Source: Acidobacteriota bacterium (GTDB lineage: Bacteria; Acidobacteriota; Thermoanaerobaculia; Multivoradales; JAGPDF01). From it: 64,000 nucleotides of DNA. Position numbers and translations under genes: made by a program. How positions within the stretch are numbered: position 1 is the first letter of the stretch; the number at the start of each line of letters is the position of its first letter. Of this stretch, positions 8,610 through 17,756 are shown in pieces. The notes under the pieces are model-generated. The model had not been told where the DNA came from and searched no databases. It saw only the letters and a program-made list of their open reading frames with translations. Where the stretch lies: assembly GCA_014584695.1 (NCBI GenBank), contig JACTMI010000024.1, positions 16,035-80,034 of the forward strand, in the 5' to 3' direction.

Positions 8610-10708
8610 GCCCCGAGGTCCGCCTGGAGATTCGCGACTCCCGGGCGGTGGTGACGTTCGACACTCCAGGCCGGCCGGTCAACACGCTCGGCACCACGGC
8701 GATCCACGACCTCGAGCTGGCCCTCGACACGCTCGAGTCCCATCGCACGCTCGCGGGCGCGCTCGTGGTTTCGGCCAAGGCGGGGAACTTCCTCTCCGGG
8801 GCCGATCTCGACGAGCTCGACCTGCTGCGGGCCCCCGAGGAGGCGACGGTCTGGGTGGAGCGAGGGCAGGCGGCGCTGCGGCGGCTGGAGCGGCTCGCCT
8901 TTCCGACCGTGGCGCTGGTGCGCGGCGCCGCGCTCGGCGGCGGCCTGGAGCTCGCGCTGGCTTGCACCTACCGGGTCGCCGCCGAGGATCCGGTGACTCA
9001 GTTGGGCCTCCCCGAAGTCCAGTTGGGCCTCTGCCCGGCGCTCGGCGGGACCTGGCGATTGCCGCGGCGGGCGGGATTCGCCGCGGGCCTCGAGCTGTTG
9101 CTCTCCGGCCGCCGGCTGGGTGCCCGCGAGGCGTGGGCCGCTGGCCTGGTCGACGAAGTCGTGCCGGCGGAGGTGCTCGAGGCGGCGGCGCTGCGACTGC
9201 TCGCGGAGCGGCCGCGGCCACTCCGCGGCGGGGGGGCTTGGCGCCGCCTGGCCGCCGGAAACCCGCTCGGGCGCGCGCTGATCCTCGGCGCGGCGCGGCG
9301 GGCGGTGCGGTCGAAGGGCGCCGACCGTCTGCCCGCTCCGGGCGCGATCCTGGCGGCGGCCCGCGCGGGAGCCGCCCGCGGCGGTGCCGCCGCGGAGCGG
9401 GTCGAGGCCCGAGAGTTCGGTGCGCTGGCCCTGTCGGAGGCCTCCCGTTCCCTGGTCGCGCTGTTCCGGGCCGCGCAGGCGGCGCGACCCGCGCGCGCGG
9501 AGGGGTTCGAGGTCGAGGGGTGGCGGGTCGGCGTTCTCGGCGCAGGCCTGATGGGGAGCGGAATCGCGCAGGTGGCCGCGCGGGCCGGCCACCCCGTGCG
9601 GCTGTTCGACCTCTCCGCGGCCGCCCTCGGCGTGGCCCTCGCCGGGGCGGCGAAGAGCTTCGCGTCGGCGCGCCGCCGGCGCCGGTGGACCGCGGCCGAG
9701 GAGCGGGCGGCGCGCGCTCGGCTGGCGCCGACGCTCTCGCCGCGCGGCTTCGGCGGTTGCCGGTTGGTCATCGAGGCGATCGCCGAGGACCTGACGGCGA
9801 AGCGGGAGCTGCTGGCCCGCATCGCCGGCGACCTGGCGCCGGATGCGATTCTCGCTTCGAACACGTCGACGTTGCCGATCGCCGATCTGGCCGCCGGGCT
9901 GCCCGGGCCCGAGCGGGTGGTGGGCCTCCACTTCTTTTCGCCGGTGCCGAAGATGCCCCTGGTCGAGATCGTCCGCCACCCCGGGACCTCGGAGCGGACG
10001 ATCGAGCTGGCGCGGCGCTTCGTCGCCGGCCTGGGCAAGACCGCCATCGTGGTCCGCGACGGCCCGGGCTTCTACACCTCGCGGATCCTGGCGCCCTATC
10101 TGGCGGAGGCGGCCTGGCTGCTGGCCGCCGGGCATACCGCGCCGGAGATCGACGAGAGCGCTCGCGCGCTCGGCTTCCCGGTCGGTCCCCTGACGCTCGT
10201 CGACGAGATCGGCCTTGATGTCGCGGCGCGCGCGGCGGCGGTGCTCGCCGAGGCCTTTCCGGACCGGCTGCCCTCGGCCGAGCCGTTCGCCCGGCTGGTC
10301 GCGGCCGGCCATCTCGGCCGCAAGAGCGGCCACGGCTTCTACGACTACCGTGGCCCGGTGCGGCGGCCCGACCTCGACGCCACCCGCGGGCTCGGGCTCG
10401 AAGCCCCGCGGCGGGCGGCCAGCGCCGAAGAGCTGTCCGATCGGCTGCTCTTCGCGATGGTGGCCGAAGCGGTGCGCTGCCTGGAGGACGGAATCCTCGC
10501 CGGCCCGCGCGATGGCGACCTAGGTGCCGTGCTCGGGCTCGGCTTCCCCCCCGACCTGGGTGGCCCGTTCCGCTGGCTCGACCGGATCGGCGCCGCCGCG
10601 GCGCTCGGCCGACTCGAGGCGCTGGCGGCGGTGACCGGCGCGCCGCTCTTTCAGGCACCGGAGTCGCTGGTCGCGCTGGCCGCCGACGGCTCTCGCTTTC
10701 ACGCCTGA
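8606..10708 (+). CDS. fadJ: Fatty-acid oxidation fusion: enoyl-CoA hydratase / 3-hydroxyacyl-CoA dehydrogenase
   Basis: 700 residues from GTG 8606, overlapping the thiolase stop. The N-terminal crotonase domain has the oxyanion-hole motifs (NFLSGADL and RGAALGGGLELALAC) and the catalytic Glu in GLPEVQLGL. A Rossmann domain begins GVLGAGLMGSGIAQVAARAG (around residue 310) and continues through HFFSPVPKMPLVEIV, followed by the C-terminal dehydrogenase helices. Hydration and NAD-dependent oxidation of enoyl-CoA would be coupled to the upstream thiolase in one complex. The length is normal for FadB/FadJ. Confidence 0.93.
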   Translation: MSPEVRLEIRDSRAVVTFDTPGRPVNTLGTTAIHDLELALDTLESHRTLAGALVVSAKAGNFLSGADLDELDLLRAPEEATVWVERGQAALRRLERLAFPTVALVRGAALGGGLELALACTYRVAAEDPVTQLGLPEVQLGLCPALGGTWRLPRRAGFAAGLELLLSGRRLGAREAWAAGLVDEVVPAEVLEAAALRLLAERPRPLRGGGAWRRLAAGNPLGRALILGAARRAVRSKGADRLPAPGAILAAARAGAARGGAAAERVEAREFGALALSEASRSLVALFRAAQAARPARAEGFEVEGWRVGVLGAGLMGSGIAQVAARAGHPVRLFDLSAAALGVALAGAAKSFASARRRRRWTAAEERAARARLAPTLSPRGFGGCRLVIEAIAEDLTAKRELLARIAGDLAPDAILASNTSTLPIADLAAGLPGPERVVGLHFFSPVPKMPLVEIVRHPGTSERTIELARRFVAGLGKTAIVVRDGPGFYTSRILAPYLAEAAWLLAAGHTAPEIDESARALGFPVGPLTLVDEIGLDVAARAAAVLAEAFPDRLPSAEPFARLVAAGHLGRKSGHGFYDYRGPVRRPDLDATRGLGLEAPRRAASAEELSDRLLFAMVAEAVRCLEDGILAGPRDGDLGAVLGLGFPPDLGGPFRWLDRIGAAAALGRLEALAAVTGAPLFQAPESLVALAADGSRFHA

Positions 10709-10742
10709 TCGCCGCGGCCTCGCGACCGCCGCCGGCCGCCGC

Positions 10743-10748
10743 TATGCT
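10743..10748 (+). promoter_or_regulatory. -10 box TATGCT, 8 nt before ATG 10757
   Basis: TATGCT followed by eight bases and the start codon of the carboxypeptidase. No Shine-Dalgarno is placed to serve that ATG, again suggesting a leaderless transcript. Confidence 0.4.
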
Positions 10749-10756
10749 TCGAGGTC

Positions 10757-12565
10757 ATGACCTCGAAAGCACATTTCGTTCTCGGCTGGCTCCTGGTCGT
10801 CGCGACGGCCGGCGGCGCGCGCGCGGACGCGGCGCTCGACGCCGTGCCCGCGGAGTGGTTGACGCCGGCCGAGGTCGCGGAGTTCCGCGCCACGCCATCG
10901 GCCGCCGAGACCTTGTCCTTCCTCGAGCGGATCGCCGCGGCGCGCCCCGAGGTGGCGCTCACGAGCTTCGGCGAGACCGCTGCCGGCCGCTCCCTGCCGC
11001 TGGTGATCCTGTCGCGCGAGCGGGCCTTTACTCCGGAGGCGGCGCGGGCGACCGGGCGGCCGATCGTGCTGGTGCAGAGCGGCATCCATGCCGGCGAGAT
11101 CGACGGCAAGGATGCGACGCTGATGCTGCTGCGCGATTTCGTCCTCGGGCGGCGGCCGGAGCTGGCGGAGGCCGGCATCCTCCTGTTCGTGCCGATCTTC
11201 AATCTCGACGGCCACGAGCGCGTCTCGCCGCACAACCGGCCCAATCAGGACGGGCCAGTCGAAGGCATGGGCTTCCGGACCACCGTCACCGGCCACGATC
11301 TGAACCGTGATTTCCTCAAGCTCGACACCGTGGAGGCGCGCGCGCTGGTCCGCCTCTTCAACGCCTGGCGGCCTCATCTCCACGTCGACAACCACGTCAC
11401 CAATGGCGTCGACCACGACTGGGTGCTGACCTGGCTGGTGCCCGAGGCGCCGCAGATCGCCGAGCCGGTCGCGCGCTGGCTGGCGAGGCGCTTTCCGCGC
11501 GTGCTGGCGGCTACCGAGCTCGCGGGGCACCGGACCGGTCCCTACGTCGATCTGGTCGATTCCCGCGATCCTCTGCGGGGCTTCGAAACGCGGCTCGCGG
11601 AACCCCGGTATTCGAGCGCCTACTTCGCCCTGCGTCACCGGCCCTCCATCCTGGTCGAGACCCACGCCCACAAGCCCTTCCGGCAGCGCGTGGTCGCCAA
11701 TCGTGACTTCCTCGCCGCGCTCTTCGCGGAGCTCGCCGCCAGCGGCGCCGAGCTGGTCGGCGCGGTCGCTTCGGCACAGCTCGCCACCGTCGCGGCGGGA
11801 GAGCGGGGCGCCGCGCCCAGTCGGCTCACGCTCACCTGGGAGCAGGCCGAACCGGACCGCTACGAGCTGCCGATCCACGACTACCGCCTCGAGACCTCGC
11901 CGGTGACCGGACGCGAGGAGCTTCGCTACGGGCCGGGCAGGGTGGCGCCGGTCGAGGTGCTCTGGTGGCACGGTCACCGGCCCGGCCGGCAGGTCGAACG
12001 CCCGCGCGGCTACTTCGTGTTGCCGGGGTGGACGGAGGTCGAGCGCCGCCTCGCCGACCACGGGCTCCGCTTCGCGCGGATCGAACGCCCGCTCGAGGTC
12101 GAGGTCGAGACGCTGCGCGTCCAGAATCCCGAGCTGGCGCCGGCGACCTTCCAAGGGCGGGTGCGGGTCGCGGCCCAGGTGACGCGCGCGCGCGAGCGGC
12201 GGACCGTGCCCGCGGGAGCGCTCTGGATTCCCGCCGCGCAGCCCGATTTCGAGGTCGCGGCGCAATTGCTCGAGCCCGAGGCCCCGGATTCGCTCCTCTC
12301 CTGGGGGCTGCTGTCCACGGTTTTCGAGCTCAAGGAGTGGATCGGCGAGGCCGCGCTGGCGGCGCACGCCGCGCGTGCGCTCGAGGATCCGGCGCTGGCC
12401 GCCGAGTGGCACCAGGCGCTCGCCGATCCGGCCTTCGCCGCCGACCCCCGGGCGCGTTGGCTTTGGTGGTTCCGCCGCACCCCGTCGTGGGACGAGACGG
12501 TCGGGCTCCTGCCGGTCTATCGCGTGCTCGAGGCCCCGGCGGAGCTCCCTTCGGCCAGCCGGTAA
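10757..12565 (+). CDS. Secreted M14-family zinc carboxypeptidase
   Basis: 602 residues. A signal peptide occupies about residues 1-25 (ending GARADA). The zinc site is His111 and Glu114 in HAGEIDG plus His213 in HVDNH; LNRDF (about 182-186) carries the substrate-binding Arg, and Glu301 in VETHAHK is the likely general base. This is a full M14 catalytic set. The C-terminal 250 residues are beta-rich and lack recognisable motifs. The role is probably periplasmic or extracellular peptide degradation. Its 3' end overlaps the convergent deacetylase gene by 49 nt. Confidence 0.85.
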   Translation: MTSKAHFVLGWLLVVATAGGARADAALDAVPAEWLTPAEVAEFRATPSAAETLSFLERIAAARPEVALTSFGETAAGRSLPLVILSRERAFTPEAARATGRPIVLVQSGIHAGEIDGKDATLMLLRDFVLGRRPELAEAGILLFVPIFNLDGHERVSPHNRPNQDGPVEGMGFRTTVTGHDLNRDFLKLDTVEARALVRLFNAWRPHLHVDNHVTNGVDHDWVLTWLVPEAPQIAEPVARWLARRFPRVLAATELAGHRTGPYVDLVDSRDPLRGFETRLAEPRYSSAYFALRHRPSILVETHAHKPFRQRVVANRDFLAALFAELAASGAELVGAVASAQLATVAAGERGAAPSRLTLTWEQAEPDRYELPIHDYRLETSPVTGREELRYGPGRVAPVEVLWWHGHRPGRQVERPRGYFVLPGWTEVERRLADHGLRFARIERPLEVEVETLRVQNPELAPATFQGRVRVAAQVTRARERRTVPAGALWIPAAQPDFEVAAQLLEPEAPDSLLSWGLLSTVFELKEWIGEAALAAHAARALEDPALAAEWHQALADPAFAADPRARWLWWFRRTPSWDETVGLLPVYRVLEAPAELPSASR

Positions 12566-14343
12566 CGCGCCGCGCGGTAGGAGCGTTCGGCCGCCTCCGC
12601 GTAGTCGCCGGTGGCGAGCCGTTCGCGCAGGCGCTTCGAGACCGGCAGAACCATGGCGATCGGGCGCCAGGGCAGCGGCTCGCCCGTCGCTTCGTCGACG
12701 ACGCCGCCGCCCTCGACGCGCCGGCTGGCTTCGGCGACCGACAGGTCGGCCAGCGCCTCGCGCAGCGCCCGCAGCCGGCCCGCGACGTTCGGATCGAGCG
12801 CCCGCATGTCACGCATGGCGACGGTGGCGGTGTGATAGCGGGAGGTGACGACGACGATGCCGTCGAGCTTGAGGCGATCGCACACCAGCACCAGCGCCGC
12901 GATCGTTTCGCGCAGCATGCCGAGGCCGGGATGCTGCTGGCCGGGCAGCGCCGGCCGCACGCGATTGAAGCGCGCCCGCGGGTTTTGTAGCAGCAGCCAC
13001 TCGACGCGCAGCAGCTCGAAGCCGGCGATGGTCGAGCGGTCGCGCCGTACGCGCAGCTCGACCAGCAGCTCCTTGCGGTCGCCCGCGCCGTAGATCCGGA
13101 GCGTGTGCCAGGCCGGATTGCCGAGGTCGAGGTCGAGGGTGGGGCGGTCGAAGCCGAGCGCGCGCAGCCGCTCGAGGTAGCCGAGCCGCTCGAGCGCCAG
13201 CTCGACGCCGGCCGGCGTGTAGAAGCCGAGGAAGCGGCTCTCGGCCGCGGAGAGGCCGAGGGCACCGGCGAGGTCGTCGGCGGTGAGCAGCGGCTCTTCG
13301 CCGCTGGGAGCGCCGAGCGCCTCGGGGGAGAGCTGCTCGGCGATGCCGCGAAAGTGGCTCATGACCATGGCCGAGGTCGAGGGCGGATCGAGGCGCCGGC
13401 CGAGCAGCGCGGTCGCGGCGAAGCGCGCCGAATAGCGCCAGGCGCTGTCGCCGTAGCCGCCGGCGAGCAGCACCACGCCCGGGATCCGGCGGCGCGCCAG
13501 CTGGCGCGCCACGAACAGGTCGCGGCGCAGGATGCCGTCCGCGGTCATCCGCCAGTCCCCGAGCTCGTCATCGAACGCGACGTCGGAGCCGGCGAGGTAG
13601 AAGACCAGCCGCGGGCGGAAGAGATCGAGCAGTGGCGGCAGCTCGAGCTTCAAGGTCTCGAGCAGCTCCTCGTCACCGACGCCGGTGCCGAGCGCGATCG
13701 ACGTCGATTCGATGCCGTGCCGGTCGTCCCAGGCGCGGTTGTGGATCGAGAAGGTGTGGACGCTCGGGTCCTCGGCGAAGATCGCGCGCGTGCCGTCGCC
13801 GTCGTGGAGGTCCAGGTCGAGGACGAGGATCGGCGCGACGTTGCGTTCGTGGCGCAGGGTGGCGATCGCCACCGCGACGTCGTTGTAGAGGCAGAAGCCG
13901 GCGGCGCGATCGCGCTGGGCGTGATGGAGGCCGCCGCCCAGGTTGAACGCGAGCCCCCCCGAGCCGAGAGCGAGGCGGGCGGCGAGCAGCGTGCCGCCGA
14001 CCATCGTTCGCTGCGCCTCCAGCAGCCGCTGCTCGGCGCGGTCGGGGAGGCGCGCCCCCACCGCCCGCAGCAGCGCGCCGGGGCGCTCCAGGGCCTCCAG
14101 GAAGTCGTCGGTGTGGACCAGACGCAGCCGCCAGAGCGAAGTCGCTGGAGGGGTGTGCAGGTGGCGCAGCTCCAGCAAGCCCTCCTCCCGCAGCGTCGCG
14201 AGGATCCGGCCGGCGCGGAAAGGGTCGTGCAGCCGTCCCGGCAGGTGCACCACGTAGTCGGGAGAAGCGACGATGTCGACCCGGGGCCGGCGCAGGGCGA
14301 GCCAGAGCCGGCGCAGGGTGCGACCGAGTGTCCTCAAGGGCAT
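12517..14343 (-). CDS. Histone-deacetylase-family amidohydrolase with extra C-terminal domain
   Basis: 608 residues. The first 350 form an arginase/deacetylase domain: tandem active-site His140-His141 (GGGLHHA), zinc ligands Asp178 and His180 in LDLDLHDGDGT, and Asp254 in AGSDVAFDD. All residues needed for zinc-dependent deacetylation are present. The remaining 250 residues (Arg-rich, alpha/beta) are not part of the usual 350-residue family and I do not recognise them. The substrate is unknown; bacterial members act on acetylated polyamines, acetoin-related compounds or proteins. The Smr gene lies 3' on the same strand, 33 nt away. Confidence 0.82.
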   Translation of the reverse strand: MPLRTLGRTLRRLWLALRRPRVDIVASPDYVVHLPGRLHDPFRAGRILATLREEGLLELRHLHTPPATSLWRLRLVHTDDFLEALERPGALLRAVGARLPDRAEQRLLEAQRTMVGGTLLAARLALGSGGLAFNLGGGLHHAQRDRAAGFCLYNDVAVAIATLRHERNVAPILVLDLDLHDGDGTRAIFAEDPSVHTFSIHNRAWDDRHGIESTSIALGTGVGDEELLETLKLELPPLLDLFRPRLVFYLAGSDVAFDDELGDWRMTADGILRRDLFVARQLARRRIPGVVLLAGGYGDSAWRYSARFAATALLGRRLDPPSTSAMVMSHFRGIAEQLSPEALGAPSGEEPLLTADDLAGALGLSAAESRFLGFYTPAGVELALERLGYLERLRALGFDRPTLDLDLGNPAWHTLRIYGAGDRKELLVELRVRRDRSTIAGFELLRVEWLLLQNPRARFNRVRPALPGQQHPGLGMLRETIAALVLVCDRLKLDGIVVVTSRYHTATVAMRDMRALDPNVAGRLRALREALADLSVAEASRRVEGGGVVDEATGEPLPWRPIAMVLPVSKRLRERLATGDYAEAAERSYRAARYRLAEGSSAGASSTR

Positions 14344-14376
14344 CGCTCCCCATCCTTCGGCGGGTGCGCCGGAGAG

Positions 14377-14751
14377 TCAAGGGCGCCGCAGATCGGAGTC
14401 GCCGGGATCGGAGTCGCCGCGCAACTCGGCCCAGGTGGCGCCCCAGCCGCCGTGCTGGGCGGGCAGGTCGCCGAACCCGGTGACGCGCGGGTCGCGCGCG
14501 AGGATCCGCCGGACCGCTTCCCGTTGCACGCCGATCCCCTTGCCGTGGATCAGGCGGACCCGGCGCAGGCCCGCCGCGTGGGCTTCGTCGAGGTAGGTGC
14601 GGACCACATCGGCGATCTCGGCCGGCCGGAAGCCGTGCAGGTCGAGCACGTCGGTCAGCTCGACGACGATCAGGTCGGGGTCGAGCTCGCCGCCCGTTTC
14701 CGCGTCGGGCTCCCGCGCGGTCGGGTCGTCTTCATCGTCCGGCCGTCGCAT
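14377..14751 (-). CDS. Smr-domain protein
   Basis: 124 residues: an acidic, disordered N-terminus of about 35 residues, then a compact Smr domain with LDLHG and, 30 residues on, HGKG, the two signature motifs of the MutS2/Smr nuclease fold. Stand-alone Smr proteins are linked to DNA nicking or cleavage of stalled mRNA. It starts 8 nt after the stop of the outer-membrane protein gene and probably shares its transcript. Function beyond the domain is inferred. Confidence 0.85.
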   Translation of the reverse strand: MRRPDDEDDPTAREPDAETGGELDPDLIVVELTDVLDLHGFRPAEIADVVRTYLDEAHAAGLRRVRLIHGKGIGVQREAVRRILARDPRVTGFGDLPAQHGGWGATWAELRGDSDPGDSDLRRP

Positions 14752-14758
14752 TCCCGCC

Positions 14759-17686
14759 TCAGTCGAAGAGCTTCAGGAAGACGAGGTAGATCGAGACGCC
14801 GTCGTCGGGTCCGGCCACCGGGGTGCCGATGTCGATCGCGACCAGCGTCTGCCAGGGCCCGATGAAGGTCCCCTGGAGGCCGACGCCGGCCAGCAGCTCG
14901 CGCTTCAGACCCGAGGTCTCGTCGGTCGCCCAGGCGGCATCGCCGACCGCGTCGAGGCGGAGCAGGTTGCCGATCTCGAAGCCGTAAGTCACGTGCGCGG
15001 CCCAGGCCTCCTCGGCCCGCACCTTGCCGATCTGGTAGCCGTGCACGCGGTTGCCGCCGAAGAAGCCGAACTGATACTTCGAGAAGCGGTCGAGATCCTC
15101 GCCGCCGGAGTAGTTGAGCTCGAGCCCGAACTTGCGGAAGCGGGTCAGGTACCAGTTCTTGGCCGCAGAGACCTCCCAGGTCAGGTAGTCCTTGGCGCCG
15201 CGGTCGAATTCGGCGTTGCCGGGCAGGCCCCAGAACTCCCACTTCGAGCGGTCGTTCCAGGCGCCGGTCAGGTTCAGCCGGTAGCCCGCGCGGGCGAACT
15301 GCAGGCCGAGCCCGAGCCGCTGGGTCAGGTGGTCGCGCGGCAGCACGAAGTCCGGATCGGTGTCGTCGGAGCGATCGTAGGCGGTCCAGGACAGCTGATA
15401 GCTGGAGGAGAGTTTGACGAAGCTGCCCAGCGGGTAGCCCAGGTTGAAGGTGACCCGCGCGGGCTGCTCGCGCACCTCCTCGCGCGGCTGCTCGACTTCT
15501 TCGCGGTAGAGCTGGTCGGTGGTCTTGATCGCGAGGCCGAAGACATCCACGCCGAGATCCAGCCGGGTGCCGAGGAAGCGGGGATCGGAGTAGTTGACGA
15601 TGCCGAGCACGCCGCCGAAGAAGGCGTTCAGCTGCCGCTCGGCCCCGCCGAACTCGAGGTCGAAGTAGTTGATTCCGGCCAACGGCAGCGGGTAGTCGAG
15701 CGAGTCGTCGTAGAAGACCCCGGCGAGCGCGAACAGCTTCGAGGAGTCGTAGCCCTCCTTGACCACCCGCTCCTCGCCGGGCTCGCCCGGCACGAGATAG
15801 CGCAGGCCGGCGTCGGTGTCGCGCACCATGGTGGCCTCGGAGGCCATCACCGCCGCGCGGCGCGCGTCGAAGTCCGGCCCGTTGACGATGACCTGGGTGA
15901 GGACGACCTCTTTCTCGACCACCGTGGCGCTGTTGAAGACCGAGAGCAGCTGCTGGCCGGTGGTGCGCAGCGGCAGGAAATAGCTCTCGGCCGCCCAGGC
16001 CGCCGGCTCACCGGCACCGTCGATCGGGGAGTAGTCGAGCACCTCTTCGTTCGAGATCACCTCGCCCTGGAGGCCGAGCTGCACCGCCCGGGTGCGGACG
16101 CGGGCGAACAGCTCGCGATCGACCCAGACGCGGCCGCGGTAGAGCGTCCGGCCGTTGGTCGGCACGGTGGGGGCGAAGTCGACCACCCAGCAATCGCGGC
16201 CGTTGACCCGTTCGGTCCCGGCGAGCTGGTAGCGGTACTCCTTGGTGAAGAGGATCTCGAGCGGCATCGCCGCCGCCTTCTCGGGCTGGACCAGCGGGAT
16301 CTCGGGGATCGACTTGCCGCGCCAGCGCACGCCGTTGATCAGGAAGCGCTGCCAGGCCCAGTCGAACGGCTCGCCCTGCCGGGCGAAGATCTCGCCCTCG
16401 AAGGTCGCCTCGATCGCCTGGACGCCGGAGGCGGCCTGGAAGCGCAGCGTGGTCGAGTTGACGGCCTGGTAGTGGCGCAGCCGCCGGCGCTGGCCGTCCT
16501 CGAAGGCCTGCAGCCGGCGCAGAATCTCCTCGACCGGCAAGGTCCGATCGGTGGCGACGGTGACCTCCTCGGCGAGGCCTTCGAGCTCCTCGATGGTCGC
16601 CCGCTCGATGCGCAGGATTTCGACCGGAGCGGGATCCGCGAGCCGCACCAGCAGGGCGTCGGCGGTCCGCCGCGCGGCGCCGAGAGGCACCGAGCCGCCG
16701 TCGGGCATCACCCGCGCGGCCGCTTTGAGCTGCGGATCGGGAAACCGCAACGCGAGCTCGTCCGCGCCCGTGGGGGCGGTGACGATGACCCGCAGACCGA
16801 GGTCGCTGCCCCGGACGAAGCTCCAGGCCTCCGCGGCGCCGGAAGGCACCGTGGCACGGTCCAAGGAGAGGTCGCCACGGAACTCGTTGGCGAGCCGCTT
16901 GAGCGGCGCCAACGACTCGGCGTCTGCACCCGGGGCGTGGAAGAGGACCAACGAGAAACCGGACTCGGCCGCGCGCGCCGCCTCAGCGACGGCGCGCGCC
17001 GGCGGCTCGGGCCAGCTCGCGCCATCGAGCGCCACCGGACGCCCCGGGTCGAGCCCGGCGAGATGAGCGAGCGCGGCGTCGAGCGCCGCGCTCTCCGCTG
17101 GCGCGAGCGCCACGCCGTCGAGGTACGCGGCGACCTCCTCGCCGTAGAACTCGGTCAACCAGGCGAGGTCGGGCGGCAGGGGGCCGGCGATCACCCGCGC
17201 GTCCGGGTCGGCGCCCGTCAGGGCGACCGCCGCGCGCTTGACCAGAAAAGCGTACTCCCGCGCGGACGGGGGTGTCGTGCTCTCGCCGCCGGGCCGCCAG
17301 ATCACCTGGAAATGCGCGCGTGGCATGCGGGTCGCGGCCAGCGCGGCCGCCACTTCGAGCTCGGCCTGGAGTCCGTTCAAGCGCTCGAGCAGCGGCGCCT
17401 CGGCGCGGAAGTGGAGGCGCAGCCAGGGTGTCGCGCCGGCGGCCGCCAGGGCGTGAGCGGCGGCGGGGGTGGCCGTCGAATCGAGGGCGAGGTCCCAGCC
17501 GACGAAGAGCCGGGCATCGTCCTCCAGAGAGGGCGCCGCGCCGAGCGGTCCGAGCAGCGAGAAGGGCTCCGGCACCACGATCCCGGCGCAGGGCCTGCAG
17601 GGTGGCGAGGCGGCGGCGGCAGGGAGGGCGAAGGCGGGACAGAGAGTGAGCGAGGCAAGTGCCAGCGCGATCGATCGGGGTCGCAT
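14759..17686 (-). CDS. Large chimeric outer-membrane protein (barrel-like N-domain, LolA/RseB-like middle, C-terminal beta-barrel)
   Basis: 975 residues from ATG 17686; the frame extends upstream, but only this start opens a signal peptide (RSIALALASLTLCPAFALPAAAA). Residues about 30-330 look like an alpha/beta barrel of glycosidase type (alternating strand/helix; FQVIWRPGGE). About 420-700 resemble a LolA/RseB-like lipid-binding sheet (typical line GRVWVDRELFARVRTRAVQ). The last 270 residues alternate aromatic and polar residues and end in VFLKLFD, like an outer-membrane beta-barrel. I cannot name the family; export or assembly of envelope material would fit. Confidence 0.65.
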   Translation of the reverse strand: MRPRSIALALASLTLCPAFALPAAAASPPCRPCAGIVVPEPFSLLGPLGAAPSLEDDARLFVGWDLALDSTATPAAAHALAAAGATPWLRLHFRAEAPLLERLNGLQAELEVAAALAATRMPRAHFQVIWRPGGESTTPPSAREYAFLVKRAAVALTGADPDARVIAGPLPPDLAWLTEFYGEEVAAYLDGVALAPAESAALDAALAHLAGLDPGRPVALDGASWPEPPARAVAEAARAAESGFSLVLFHAPGADAESLAPLKRLANEFRGDLSLDRATVPSGAAEAWSFVRGSDLGLRVIVTAPTGADELALRFPDPQLKAAARVMPDGGSVPLGAARRTADALLVRLADPAPVEILRIERATIEELEGLAEEVTVATDRTLPVEEILRRLQAFEDGQRRRLRHYQAVNSTTLRFQAASGVQAIEATFEGEIFARQGEPFDWAWQRFLINGVRWRGKSIPEIPLVQPEKAAAMPLEILFTKEYRYQLAGTERVNGRDCWVVDFAPTVPTNGRTLYRGRVWVDRELFARVRTRAVQLGLQGEVISNEEVLDYSPIDGAGEPAAWAAESYFLPLRTTGQQLLSVFNSATVVEKEVVLTQVIVNGPDFDARRAAVMASEATMVRDTDAGLRYLVPGEPGEERVVKEGYDSSKLFALAGVFYDDSLDYPLPLAGINYFDLEFGGAERQLNAFFGGVLGIVNYSDPRFLGTRLDLGVDVFGLAIKTTDQLYREEVEQPREEVREQPARVTFNLGYPLGSFVKLSSSYQLSWTAYDRSDDTDPDFVLPRDHLTQRLGLGLQFARAGYRLNLTGAWNDRSKWEFWGLPGNAEFDRGAKDYLTWEVSAAKNWYLTRFRKFGLELNYSGGEDLDRFSKYQFGFFGGNRVHGYQIGKVRAEEAWAAHVTYGFEIGNLLRLDAVGDAAWATDETSGLKRELLAGVGLQGTFIGPWQTLVAIDIGTPVAGPDDGVSIYLVFLKLFD

Positions 17687-17756
17687 GCGGTCAGGGATCT
17701 CCTCGGAAAACCGTCGCGCGGACGACGGTCTGCAGGTAACATACCAGCCGCCCACC

